A DNA stretch of 64,000 nt, taken from contig JAIQDT010000027.1 in the NCBI GenBank assembly GCA_021521415.1, positions 3,805,001 to 3,869,000 on the forward strand. Direction: 5' to 3'. Source of the DNA: Bidens hawaiensis. Taxonomy: Eukaryota > Streptophyta > Magnoliopsida > Asterales > Asteraceae. This document shows positions 10,226 through 21,660 of this stretch, in pieces; position 1 is the stretch's first letter, and every line of letters starts with the position of its first letter. The position numbers and the translations under genes are program-made. The notes under the pieces are model-generated. The model was given only the letters and a program-made list of their open reading frames with translations, was not told the DNA's origin and did no database searches.

Positions 10226-13200
10226 TGTAACGATTCGCGCAAAATAAGGTATACCCTAACCGGTATATACTATTTATGTGTTATTTAATAAGGAATATAT
10301 GAATTATAATATGTTCATATGAGTATGTATGATTCACAGTACGGATTATACTTGAATATACAGTTAATCGTATTGGAAATACGATTAACCGATCAACGAT
10401 TATTGAAGCCCGAACGAATCGAGGATTACATTATAGATGAGATATAAGATATTTAGTGATGTTTACGAAGTATTAAAGCTGCGGGATAAGTGAATTAAAG
10501 CACAGAAAAAGAATTTTCGATTTAATGGTACGTCGGTACGTTAAACGAAACCTTTAATACCAAACCAAGCAAGAGACGATCGATCAAGCCAAAAAAGATG
10601 CGCAATTATTAATAATATGATGTTTTAAGTTAATAAATGTCATGGTTTAAGTTTTTAAAGTTTTTAAATTGGTTTTATATAAATTTCATTTTTTAAGCCG
10701 AAAACGAACGTTTTAGCCTCGTTTTAAGTTAAATTAAACATTTAACCGAAAAACGAACTGAACCAGATTATCCAAAATATTATCCGGATTACCAAAATCC
10801 AAATGTGTGGCTAGGAATGGAAAGGTGGGTCCCAACCCACCCCCCTATTTGGTCCGATCGGATAAGGGGGTATAACCCCTTGTCTTGTTGTTTTTTTTTA
10901 ACAAAACATTCAAGATTCTTCATCTCCTCTCCATTTTATGATCCAAAAACCTAGAATTTTAGCAAGAAAAGTAAGGTAAAAATCGAGTTATTTACGTTTC
11001 CATCTTCGTTTCTTGAGTTCATTTGCAAGAAAATGAGGTTTCAAGTGAAAAAGGGTGAAAACCCGAGATGAAAACCGATTCTTGCATGATCAAGTGATGT
11101 ACACGGGTTATACAAGGGATCTTGGTCCAAGAAAGGAGTTAAACGAACCAAAAACGAATTTTTACGGTTTAAATCTTTGTTTTTAAATCATAACCGAAAC
11201 CATGAAAGAAATGGCTTGATTGTGGGTGTAACTTGCTTGGTGTGGTGTTATTGTGCTTGTAGGTGTTGTATCTAGTTGTTAACAAAGGCTAGAAAGCAAG
11301 ATCCTTGCGATTTGAAGCCAAAAACACAAGGTAGCTCGGTTTTTACATGTTGTATGTGTTTTGGACAGATTATGGTACGTTTAGAGTTAGGCTACGAAAT
11401 TTCACAGAGGTGATCTACACATGAAAATATGAGATCTGTGAAAATTTGGTAATTTTTGGACAAAGGATGAATATTTGGTTAATTTAATGCTCGGTTTTGG
11501 CTAAAAATGGTGAAAAATAGTTAAATATCATGAAAAATTCTGGCAAATTCCAGATAATCTTTTTATAACATGTAAAAGTCACACACAAAATTTTAGGTTC
11601 GTTGGAGAAGTCTAAGTAGGCTTTTCTGTTAAACAAGTTCTAGGGTTTTCTAGCTCGGTTTTAGTAAAAATGGCATGTAAAAAGAGATTTTGGTTCTGGA
11701 AAAATTACAGGGGACTATGTGGATGGCAGGGGTCATCCAGGAAAAAATTCGGGATTTTTCTAAGGTCTTTTGGTATTTACGACATATTTAGTGTTTAAAT
11801 GGTGTTTAAAAATAGATAAATAAATTTTAAATATAAAAATTAATTCAGGAAATATTTTTATAAAATTCCCCATTGTCAAAAAGTGATTTGTCCAAAATTT
11901 CAAGATCCGAGACTAAACGGATAATTATTTGTGCTAAAAAGAAAATAAAAACAAACTTTTAAAGTTTAAAACGCGTAAACCGGTAAAGTTCGCCTAAACG
12001 AGCTGACTGGTGTATAAAAACCCTAAAAATGGACTATTTTCATATAACTAAGTTAAACAGGTAAAAATAAATCATCCGAAAATAATTCGGATGATTTGGG
12101 TAATTTTATCCGATTTAACAGTTTCCGGTACATTAAAGACGGAAACGGGTCCCACGGTCAAACGGGGCGTCTAAACCGAGCTCTAATTTCACAACTTTAA
12201 TTAAATTATCAGTCAACAACTATTTTCGGGTCGTGTGTGACCAAACTCACTTTTGAAACGTAAAAACGGATAACCGTGCTAGGCACGCAAAACGGGGAAA
12301 ACGAACTAATAGTAATTTTGACTGTTGAACTCTAAACGATATCACAATCTGAGTCCGGAGAAGTGTTTCTGGGTTAACATTGCCCTCGGAACGGGTACAG
12401 TACTGGGTTAACAGTGTCCCCAGATGTACCGGTTAACACGGTTAAAGTTATATTAATAGTGATTGTATAGTAACGAACTTAGGGATCGTATTACAGATCC
12501 GGAATAATAGCTGGTGTACTGTGATACCTACTCACTTGCGATAAGGTGAGTTTCACGAGCCCCTTTTTCTGAATTGTTTTTAAATATTTTCTCGGGGCGG
12601 AAAGCATGTTACTATTGAAATGTTTAAGTACATACTGAACGCATGGATTTGCGTGTATTTATATATATTTTATTGTACGGGAATCGTACGGAAATGTACT
12701 AAGATGGTAATTGTCTGAGTTACTAACATTGTAAGGCCCCGCAACACGAGTGATTAGCTAAAAGCCGGTAGAGTGTGAATAGTACTATTGGTCTGACAAA
12801 CCCAACTGGTCCGGCATGGATTTGCTGATGTTTCCCAGCCAGTTGCACATGTCTATTTTGTTGTTATATATTTTTTTGCTATGTAATGTTAGGCATAGCG
12901 GTTTGGGGCAGGTCCGTGGGCGGAGTATGCCACGGGGTTGTATGTGGATAGTCAGAGGTTTCACTTGTGGGCTCAGCATAATTACATCGCTAATATATGA
13001 TTATTATAATGATTTGTCACTGTTTATTTAAATTAGTGAAACTCACCAACTATTCGTAGTTGACCCGTTTTCTTTACATGCTTTGTAGGTACTCCCAAAC
13101 TGGAATAATTGCTACATGCTTGACGATGCGTGCTTTTGTGGAAGCTTAATGATCTTTTTGTATTAAATATGTTAATGTAATGTTGGTAAAACTTATGTGC

Positions 13201-13345
13201 TAACGCCTAGACGGTAACTAAACTCGGAACAATGTAATATGGTGTGAATTAATGTAGTGGTGTTTTCTTTATAAGCAATGTTGTTGATATCAGACGTGTC
13301 TGTTGCATCCCGTTTACGTTTCCGCTACGGTTACGGGGTGTTACA
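10226..13345 (+). repeat. 5' LTR of gypsy A
   Basis: TGTAACGATTC to GGGGTGTTACA, 3120 bp. It carries GGGGGTATAACCCC near 10866 and long AT-rich stretches. ORFs here, such as 12785-12979 and 12816-13031, recur at identical places in the other LTR and are not genes. Confidence 0.93.
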
Positions 13346-13350
13346 GAACT

Positions 13351-13362
13351 TGGTATCAGAGC
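13351..13362 (+). other. Primer-binding site of gypsy A
   Basis: TGGTATCAGAGC, the initiator tRNA-Met complement, lies five bases after the LTR end. Confidence 0.92.
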
Positions 13363-13704
13363 CATTGGTTATAAAGAATTAGGATGTCTTTAAAATATAC
13401 CTAAAATATAACCAGTAGCTCAAGTATTATAGGATCTGAATATCAAATAATAATCTATAGTGACGAGATCTGGATGAACTTGGATGGATAAGTGAGTTAT
13501 TATGGTCCGGAACATAATAACAGACTTGTCCGCACGAGGGAATTCAGGTTAAGTCACGGGGAACATTAATAGGTAAAATCGGCAACATATGTGTAAATAT
13601 ATGATAATTTTTTTATGTGACAAAGTTGTATAAGTATGTGTATATTAATCATGATTTACATTATGGAAGAAACTATATGTTTGCTAACTTGTGTACAGGT
13701 AGGG

Positions 13705-14319
13705 ATGTCGAGATCACGAAGTCTGTCAGTGGAGGAGGACCCGGAGGAGGCCAGTTCCGGGAACTCTAGGAGCTTACGCCTAGCATCCAGCACTGAGCCT
13801 AGTGAGACTAGCCGTAGGAGTGCTAGCCTGTCCTCCCCTACTAGGGTTGCCAGATCCCCCACCCCACCCGCACCACAGGCCACCCCTACCCCTCCCAGAC
13901 CCGGACCCCACCTCACGGCGCGGATCAGTGTCACCTATGTCCCACCTACCTCTACCCCACCCAGACCTACTTTCCACAGGGACGAGTCCTCCCGCCCCCA
14001 GCCTGAGCCTGTGCCTCCACCCGTGTGGGGTACCCCTAGGCTGGAGAGGGATGAGCGTCCCTCCTCCGAGGCTGCATGGCTCCGAGTGCTCACCGAGCAG
14101 GTGATTGAGCACACCATCGCCTTGACGGTGGGGATCCAGAGGAGGAGACACTTGGCGGACTGCGTATTGGACAGCCAGTATGCGATTGGCCAGCTGAGGA
14201 GGGAGGGCGCATACTCCCTGTGGATGATCGACCGGATGGAGACCCGGATCCGGGGTTTGCTGGTGGTGTTGGTGGCGATGGTGGCAGTGTTGGTGTGGTT
14301 GGTATACCACCATGTTTAG
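13705..14319 (+). CDS. Extra ORF before gag, proline-rich with a C-terminal membrane segment
   Basis: 204 codons from ATG 13705 (MSRSRSLSVEED); the frame is open from 13636, but the lead residues look like run-through. Residues 1-50 are rich in S, R and E. About 50-130 are rich in P, T and R (PTPPAPQATPTPPRPGP). About 135-180 may be helical (AAWLRVLTEQVIEHTIALTV). Residues 183-204 form a strong hydrophobic segment, GLLVVLVAMVAVLVWLVYHH, at the very C-terminus, as in tail-anchored proteins. The ORF is far more GC-rich than its surroundings and is free of stops although gag and pol around it are broken. It lies between the primer-binding site and gag, where chromoviruses normally have only leader; gypsy B has no equivalent. 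A TTGTGTACAG sequence just upstream resembles a splice acceptor. I do not recognise the family. It could be a captured host fragment, a membrane-targeting accessory protein or a chance frame. Confidence 0.6.
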   Translation: MSRSRSLSVEEDPEEASSGNSRSLRLASSTEPSETSRRSASLSSPTRVARSPTPPAPQATPTPPRPGPHLTARISVTYVPPTSTPPRPTFHRDESSRPQPEPVPPPVWGTPRLERDERPSSEAAWLRVLTEQVIEHTIALTVGIQRRRHLADCVLDSQYAIGQLRREGAYSLWMIDRMETRIRGLLVVLVAMVAVLVWLVYHHV

Positions 14320-14666
14320 TTATGTTAGGGTGGTAGTAGTCAGGGTCCGCTTTTTGATACTCTGTGTAAGCAGTTAGTGGCGATGCTAACATAGAGTGAA
14401 TCTTGGGTAGTTATAGTACAGCCACTAGCCCATAGGGGGCCTTTTTTGGGGATATCATTGTAGATATTTTTGGTGTATCATTCAAGCATTGACCCATAGC
14501 GGGTTATGTCGAAATGATGCCGATGTAGGGCTGATGTACGAAAACTTAATCTATGTGATGATGTTTATGTAATATGTACTGATGTTTATTAATGAATGTA
14601 ATGTGTGTTGTGTATCGAGATTGGAATTTGTATTAATTATATGTATTTTTCTTAATGTTGTGTAGA
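14320..14666 (+). other. Spacer between the extra ORF and gag
   Basis: About 350 bp without a convincing ORF. It ends in TTGTGTAG directly before the gag ATG, which resembles a splice acceptor. Confidence 0.6.
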
Positions 14667-16490
14667 ATGGCACCAAAACGGTCAGCTCGAATGTCAGAAG
14701 TGGATGTGGACCGTCTGATTGCTCGACAGTTAGAGGCGGCGATACCGGATATAGTATCGCGCATCGCCGCCAGTATTAACAATACGACCAATCCAGCCCA
14801 TGCAAGCAATCAAACGACCACCAATAACGATGGGGAACAAAATGTTAACCCTCCACCGAACGGTAACCCGATTCTGAGTAATGACACACCGCCTAGGGTG
14901 GTCGTTACAGACAGTAATGGCCCGATACCTAGTGTAGAAACGAACCGCACTGAACCGACTCCTGCAACTAGGGGATGTTCAATTAAAGATTTTATGTTGT
15001 GCAAGCCCCTAGAATTTAGCGGGTCTGAAAGACCAAATGGGTTGGTTAAGTGGATTGAGAAAATAGAGTGTGTTGTGAACATCAGCAACTGCCCTGAGGA
15101 TTACGTTGTTAAGTATGCTACCTGCACGTTCACGGACCATGCCTTGACATGGTGGAACACAATAGTGCAAACTCGCGGTCAGGCAGCGACAAACCGCATG
15201 ACCTGGGCAGAGCTCAAGGCGCTTGTACTGGAACATTTCTGCCCGAAAAACGAACTGCAGAAGTTAGAAAACGAATTGTGGAACCTGGAGATGCAGGGGG
15301 CAGATCACTTGGGTTATACGAACCGATTTAATGAATTGTTGCGATTGGTGCCATGGTTGGCCACCCCAGAGTCAAAGAGGGTTGAGCGTTATATATGGGG
15401 AATAACTCCAGTAGTAAGGAGTATAGTCAACTATGGGGGACACAAGACGTTTGAGGGTGCGGTGACGCAAGCTGGTATCGTCACATACGATTTCGTGAGG
15501 AGTGGGTCACTGAAGGTAGAAGGAGAGTCCGCTGGGGGAAGCGAGGTACGAATGACAATAGGATCCAGGAGAAGCAGCAAAATAAACGTGCTCGGCCTGC
15601 TGCCCAGAACTACGCCATGACTAGTTCAGGCGGAAGGCAGGAATCGCAGAAAGGGACGTTCCCTAAGTGTGGGAAATGCGGTTACCAGCATGGTGGCGAC
15701 TGCAAGGGGGTAGTGTGCCACCGGTGTGGCAGGAATGGGCACTACGCACCGAGTTGTAGGAAAAACCTAAACAATCTGAACCGACAACCGCAACCTATCC
15801 GTGCGCAGCCACATAGGAACCAACCAGCCCGACAACAAAACCCACAAGGAGACCAAATGATGACCACCAGCCGTGCTTGCTTTGAATGCGGCAGCACAGA
15901 TCACTTCAAGAGATACTGTCCGAAACTGAACCAGGGTGGAAATGGGATGCAAACCGTGGGTCAGGCATCGTCGTCCAATCCGGCGAGAGGCCGAGCATTT
16001 GTGATGGGGGCGAACGAAGCACGCCAGAACACCAGCGTAGTGTCATGTACATTCCTCGTCTCTGATCATTACGCTTCTGTATTATTTGATACGGGCGCCG
16101 ATAGAAGTTTTGTCTCCGTTAACTTCCTATCAATAGCAAACCTTCCGATTAGTGAAACCATAGAACCTTATACCGTAGAAGTCGCTAACGGTAAAACCAT
16201 GATAGTTAATCAGATAGTTCGGAATTGCCCTTTTATTCCGAACGATCAATCCTTCCTGATTGACTTATTACCAGTAGAATTAGGTAGTTTTGACGTGATA
16301 GTGGGAATGGATTGGTTAGCACGTAACAAAGTGGAAATAAACTGTGAAAAGAAAATCGTCAAGATCCGGGTGTCGGATGACGAAGAGGTGTTAGTGCAAG
16401 GAGAGAAGTCGGGCACATTGATACCATTTATATCCCACCTCAAGGTGTTAAAATATATACGCCAGGGATGCGTGGCGTATCTAGCGAGAT
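14667..16490 (+). pseudogene. Gypsy A gag and protease, frameshifted
   Basis: Gag starts at ATG 14667 (MAPKRSARMSE), right after TTGTGTAGA. The capsid region (about 15000-15450) has the retrotrans_gag pattern, with WWN and FNELLRLVPW. The frame changes near the G5 run at 15530-15536 and the reading continues in the frame of 15617. Zinc knuckles follow: CGKCGYQHGGDC, CHRCGRNGHYAPSC and CFECGSTDHFKRYC (15677-15925). An aspartic protease then shows the active-site motif VLFDTGADRSFVS near 16080 and a DVIVGMDWL block near 16290. A second frame change near 16488 separates the protease from RT. Gag would build the particle and the protease would cut the polyprotein; the two frameshifts make this copy defective. 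Confidence 0.88.
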
Positions 16491-17698
16491 GACGGCCACA
16501 GATTCTGAGGAGAAACGGGTGGATGATATACCGGTGGTACGCGAATTTCCACAAGTTTTCCCAGAAGAACTTCCTGGATTACCGCCAACCCGACAGGTCG
16601 AATTCAGAATCGATTTAATACCTCAAGCTGGCCCTGTTGCTAAAGCACCCTACCGACTTGCACCGTCCGAGATGCAAGAATTATCCAATCAGTTGCAAGA
16701 ATTGTTGGATAAAGGATTTATACGTCCTAGTCATTCCCCGTGGGGTGCACCTGTATTATTCGTGAAAAAGAAGGACGGGAGCCTTAGAATGTGCATTGAT
16801 TACAGGGAGTTGAACAAGTTAACAATCAAAAACAGGTACCCTCTTTCCCGAATCGATGATCTGTTTGACCAGCTGCAAGGTGCGAGCTATTTCTCAAAAA
16901 TCGATCTTAGATCGGGATACCATCAGGTTAGAATTCAGGAAGAATATATCCCAAAAACCGCATTCCGGACTCGCTACGACCATTACGAGTTCTTAGTTAT
17001 GCCTTTCGGGCTAACAAATGCGCCGGCAGTGTTCATGGACCTCATGAATCGAGTCTGTAAACCCTACCTCGACAAATTCGTCATCGTGTTTATTGACGAT
17101 ATTTTGATCTATTCGAAAAGTAAAGAAGAGCACGAGCAACACTTAAGAATAATTTTAGAGCTTCTGAATCAGAAGAAGTTGTATGCAAAATTCTCCAAGT
17201 GTAACTTCTGGTTACAAGAAGTGCAATTCCCCGGTCACGTAGTAAACCATCAAGGAATACACGTTGATCCGAGTAAGGTTGAAGCAATTAAGAATTGGCA
17301 AGCTCCTAAATCGCCAAAGGAAATCCGCCTATTCTTAGGCTTAGCTGGATATTATCGTCGATTTATAGAGAACTTTTCCAGCATCGCCCAACCTTTAACT
17401 CTCCTGACTCAAAAGGATCGAAAGTATGAATGGGGAGAAGAGCAGGAAACGGCGTTTCAAACGTTAAAGCAAAAATTGTGCCAAGCGCCGATTTTAAGTC
17501 TCCCCGATGGAGACGATGGTTTTGTCGCGTATTGTGACGCATCGCGTAGAGGGTTAGGATGCGTGTTGATGCAGAATAATAAGGTTATAGCCTATGCTTC
17601 CCGACAGTTAAAAGTACACGAGAAAAATTACACTACTCATGACTTAGAACTGGGAGCGGTTATCTTCGCACTTAAAATCTGGAGACATTATCTCTACG
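16489..17698 (+). pseudogene. Gypsy A reverse transcriptase and RNase H, first part
   Basis: One open frame of about 400 codons. The RT carries [19 protein letters not shown], the IDLRSGYHQ block and the catalytic FIDDILIYS near 17085. RNase H begins near 17510 ([15 protein letters not shown]) and reaches the LKIWRHYLY block, where gypsy B is inserted at 17699. The coding sequence resumes at 27505 with YGTKCTIFTDH. RT and RNase H copy element RNA into DNA. By eye this part has no internal stop. Confidence 0.92.
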
Positions 17699-18171
17699 TG
17701 TAACATCCTAAAATTTTAATGATGAATAAAGGAAGTTATGTTTAGTGATTTCGCGTAATTAATTAATATCGGGTAAGGAGCGGGTCTTGGACTTGGGTTA
17801 ATTGAGAGGGGTTAAATGAGAATGGGATTTCAGGGATATAAATACCCCCAAAATCCCAAAATATCTTCATTTTTCACCAAACTCCCTAACACTCCAAAAA
17901 CACACACATACCACACTAACTTCGCCGCCGGACCGAAGGCAGATCCGGCAGACCCGAGTGAGAGAGAGAGCGATTAGTGGTGATAAGCAAGTAAACGAGA
18001 TCCAAACAAGCCCAAAAAGGTATGATTCTTGATCTTTGAAGTTTAAAGATCCAAGCTTTTTAGTGTATAAACGACCAAAAATGGTCGGGTAGCGTAGTGG
18101 GTGATATTGAACCATAGCAAGGGTGTTAAAATCGCTCGAAATGCCGATCAGAAACTAAAACAGCAGCTGCC

Positions 18172-18537
18172 TGGGCAACTTCGCCTTCATCTGGGCAACT
18201 TCGCCTTCAAAGTGACGAACTTCGCCTGCAAGCTAAGTTCGCCTGATGGCAACTTCGCTGTTAAGTTAAGTTCGCCTAACTGGTAACTTCGCCTGAAGCC
18301 AAGTTCGCCTGATGACAACTTCGCCTGAAGCCAAGTTCGCCTGATGGCAACTTCGCTGTAAAGTTAAGTTCGCCTAACTGGTAACTTCGCCTGAGGCCAA
18401 GTTCGCCTGATGACAACTTCGCCTAAAGCCAAGTTCGCCTGATGGCAACTTCGCTGTAAAGCTAAGTTCGCCTAGCTGGTAACTTCGCCTAAAGCTAAGT
18501 TCGCCTAAGGTTAACTTCGCCTAAAGTCAAGTTCGAT
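18172..18537. repeat. Array of AACTTCGCCT / AAGTTCGCCT words
   Basis: About two dozen alternating words, spaced 10-20 bp, lie in the 5' LTR of gypsy B (for example ...AAGCCAAGTTCGCC, TGATGACAACTTCGCCT). A larger unit of roughly 80-110 bp repeats imperfectly. The words match the palindrome at 1337-1364 in an unrelated Ty1/copia LTR. Confidence 0.9.
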
Positions 18538-18579
18538 TAGAAAATAAATTAAAAATCTAATGAAAAATGTGTTAAGACA

Positions 18580-18660
18580 GGGGCTCTGCCCCTTGGACCC
18601 TGCTAGGGGCTGTCGCCCCTAGACCCCGCTGCCAGGGGCGCTGCCCCCGGACCCCCGTTC
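18580..18660. repeat. GC-rich hairpin cluster
   Basis: Three adjacent inverted repeats (GGGGCTCTGCCCC, GGGGCTGTCGCCCC, GGGGCGCTGCCCC) stand in otherwise AT-rich LTR. The same cluster is at 26077-26155 in the 3' LTR. Strong RNA or DNA hairpins are expected. Confidence 0.8.
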
Positions 18661-19055
18661 GTTGTGGGTAGTAATTAAGACTAGAAAGATGTTATAAGTA
18701 GTGATAGTTAAATTGATATGTATACTTGTTATACAGTCAGCCGTGCACAACTGAAGAAAGGGATTACGATCAACGGAGAACGTAACCGTGTTCAGGTGAG
18801 TTTCTAGCCCCATTTATGTGTTACGTTTTCGGGGCTGTGTGCATACTCAATATGTTTGTTAATACACTTATCCTAAGAGATAAGTGTATGCCTTATGTGG
18901 ATAATGTGAAATGTATGAATGATTGCTTGATAGTACGTGAACGATCTTCGGATATTGCACGTACTGTCAGGTTGTAACGCTGTGTATAAGGTAAGTATGT
19001 TATGTATGTTTATGTGTATGAACATGATAGAGATAATAGAAGAAAGAAATGATAA

Positions 19056-19525
19056 TACTCGAGGTATGATGTATAATGTATGGTTACGAAAAGGGTACCG
19101 AGCCCTAATAATACTCGAGGTATGATGTATGGTTGTATGGTTACGAAAAGGGTACCGAGCCCTACTAATACTCGAGGTATGATGTATGGTTGTATGGTAA
19201 CGAAGAGGGAATCGAACCCTTCTAATATTCGAAAACAAGGGACCAGACCCTTATAATATATGTGATGTTAGGGAATCGAACCCTTCTAATATTCGAAAAC
19301 TAGGGATCAGACCCTTATAATATCTGTGATGATAGGGACCAGACCCTTATAATATCTGTGATGTTAGGGAATCGAACCCTTCGAATATTCGAAAACTAGG
19401 GACCAGACCCTTATAATATCTGTGATGATAGGGACCAGACCCTTATAATATCTGTGATGTTAGGGAATCGAACCCTTCTAATATTCGAAATCTAGGGACC
19501 AGACCCTTATAATATCTGTGAGGTT
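19056..19525. repeat. Two tandem arrays in the 5' LTR of gypsy B
   Basis: A unit of about 55 bp beginning ATACTCGAGGTATGATGTAT is present about three times (19056-19195). It is followed by units built on GGGAATCGAACCCTTCTAAT and GGGACCAGACCCTTATAATA, alternating to 19525. Each short unit is itself an inverted repeat (AGGG...CCCT). The same arrays are at 26547-27008. Confidence 0.88.
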
Positions 19526-20019
19526 ATAGGGCGAAAGGCTCTTTAAAAAGTATGATTATGTATGTAAGGAAAGCATGAAGGTAAAAATGAACGTATGATT
19601 ATGAATGTAAAGAAAGTATGAAAGTAAAAATGAAAGTAAAAGCACTTAGGTGTATATGAAAGAAAGTTAAGAGATTAAGTATGAAGCGTAAGAATGTATT
19701 GTATGATTATGTGATTAACTAGAACTCACTCAGCGTAGCTGACTTTTAGTATGCACGCAGGTGAGTAGGATGAGGCAGCTCGCTTGAGGAGACACATGGC
19801 ACTGAACAAGAATCTGGCATCTGAAGACTTATGATGTTTTAATTTAATGCTTTAATGTTGAAAGACAAAGGATGTTTTGAGACAAGTTATGAATTATGTA
19901 AAGTTTTATAAAAGTTTTATATTCCGCGTAAATGTTTTAATTAACCCTGATATTTAGAACTGTGTTTATGAGTAAATCCAACACGAAAGTAGGGCTACCG
20001 TTAACGGGGCCTTACAAGT

Positions 20020-20031
20020 TGGTATCAGAGC
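20020..20031 (+). other. Primer-binding site of gypsy B
   Basis: TGGTATCAGAGC three bases after the LTR end. Confidence 0.92.
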
Positions 20032-20417
20032 AAAGTTCGAGAGATTTAAGCATCCTACATGCTTAGACTCGAACAGAGTATGAGATATAAGTAAGAAAGG
20101 AAAGAAGATGCCAGTTCAAGAGTGCCATGTGTCGCTCAAGCAAGATCAGTAAAGCTAAAGTGTATAATTAAATGATATATGTTAATGAGAAAGAAAAGAT
20201 ACGTGAACGGCAGGGATAGGAATAATTGATTGTTGATTTGGCTAACTGCTTAAGTAGAACCAGCACAAATAGACTCATAAAGGGAAGTGTATAGGACACG
20301 GAAAGCAACGTGATCAGCTAGTCACAGCTGGCCACTGTTATTACCTGTTAGCCTTGCTATCCTTGTACTAGATAGTTCCTTGAGTGATGATGTTTGTGTT
20401 TTCCCTTTTAGAATACG

Positions 20418-21660
20418 ATGGCTGGAGCTGGAGACATTGTTGGAGCTGGAGGTCGCACTGGACGACGCGGGAGGCCTCGTCGTATCCAGCAACCTTCGGT
20501 TGAGACAGCTTCCAACACCGAAGCTGAAGGAAGCGCAGCGGGAAGAAACCCGGAAAACAATGAAGGAGTTCAACTGGATCCCGCAATTCAAGCAGCTATT
20601 GTTCAAGCTGTAGCCACTGCTGTGAAAAATATTACCCCGGGAAGGTCTGCTGGAAGCCGTGAAAGAACTGTTGAAGGGGCAGGTGGTAATGGTAGGAAGG
20701 ATGACGAGAGGGAAAGAGGTGACTCAAGTGAGGTAAGGTCTGTGAAAGATGATGATAGGAAGAGGGGCCGAGGCGGTTGCAACTATAAGTCCTTCAAAGG
20801 TTGTGACCCGCCTAAGCTGACTGGTCTAGGAGACGCAATCGCTACTCTTCAGTGGATAACCGCCATGGATAAGGTTATCCGCATTAGCGAGTGCCGTCCC
20901 GATCAAGCGGTAGGTTATGCTACTCATTTGAAGATGAGGCTATGTATTGGTGGGAGAGTGTGGAGCAGAGGAAGACCAGAGAAGAGATCAAAGAGATGAG
21001 GTTGGACGATCTGAAGGAGTTAGTAATGAAGAAGTTCTGTGCTGACGCCGAGGTTGAAAGGGCGGAGATGAAGTTCCTAAACTTGAAAGCTGGGACGATG
21101 ACACATCGTGAGTACACTACAAAATTCAACCGAATGTCTAGGTTGGTACCCGATATGGTCAGCACTGAGGCTAAGAGAATCAAGTGTTATGTGAGGGGAT
21201 TACCACAGAAAATCCGCATGTTAGTCAGGACAAGTAAACCTGCTACTTTTGATTCTGCTGCTGAACTCGCAGAAATGGTCTATGCAGACCTGGCTGCGGA
21301 TGATGTAGTGGTGGGAGATGAGAAGAAAGAGAAGAAATGGGTCGCTTCTGCTAAACGACCCGGTACTCAGTCGTGGAACCCCAAGGATAAGAAGCAGAGA
21401 GTGTGGGAGAAGAGATCGTGTAAGACCTGCGGAAAGATGCATGGGGGTGAGTGCAAGTGGGGTAAAAGTTCTGGTGTTTGTCTCAAATGTGGAAAGGCTC
21501 ATGGTGGCGAATGCAGAATGGGGTTGAATGTCTGTTATAAGTGCGGAAAGGTAGGGCACTATGCTAATTAGTGCGGAGCAAAGCCTGCATGTTACAAATG
21601 TGGCAAGCCAGGCCATATGGCAAGGGAGTGCACTGAAGGTGAGGCTGGAGGTAGTGGGAT
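20418..21660 (+). pseudogene. Gypsy B gag, broken
   Basis: ATG 20418 (MAGAGDIVGAGG) follows CTTTTAG, a possible splice acceptor. The first frame holds an R/G-rich region and the start of the capsid domain. A frame change near 20925-20935 leads into the frame that runs to 21571 (capsid motifs LVPDMVSTEAKRI). Four zinc knuckles follow: CKTCGKMHGGEC, CLKCGKAHGGEC, CYKCGKVGHYAN-stop-C and [14 protein letters not shown]. The third contains an in-frame TAG at 21569-21571 just before its last cysteine. The first two look like a duplicated pair (CGK-HGGEC). Gag cannot be made intact. Confidence 0.88.

Larger units (their letters stand above)
17699..20016 (+). repeat. 5' LTR of gypsy B
   Basis: 2318 bp, about 90 bp shorter than the 3' copy. 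One cause is visible: about 60 bp present at 26019-26078 are missing here at 18578, with CAG at both junctions. A TATAAATACCCCC box near 17837 may be the promoter. ORFs inside (18619-18813, 18873-19238, 18937-19125) recur in the other LTR and are shadows of repeats. Confidence 0.93.

Noticed and set aside
12785..13031. Paired ORFs on both strands, also at 31771-32017
   Set aside because: They are identical pairs in the two LTRs of gypsy A, in non-coding LTR sequence.
13780..14313. 177-codon minus-strand ORF opposite the extra ORF of gypsy A
   Set aside because: It is the antisense of a GC-rich, proline-coding stretch and gives low-complexity H/G/R protein. The sense frame has the better start and position.
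15525..15540. Programmed frameshift in gypsy A gag
   Set aside because: The shift lies within gag, before the zinc knuckles, at a simple G5 run, where a programmed gag-pol shift is not expected. A one-base indel is the simpler reading.
18172..18537. CRISPR-like regular repeat array
   Set aside because: Units are short, degenerate and alternating in orientation. The context is a plant LTR.
18873..19238. 121-codon minus-strand ORF with repeated RARYPFRNHTTIHHT
   Set aside because: It is a translation of the tandem array in the gypsy B LTR. It recurs identically in the other LTR (26365-26730).
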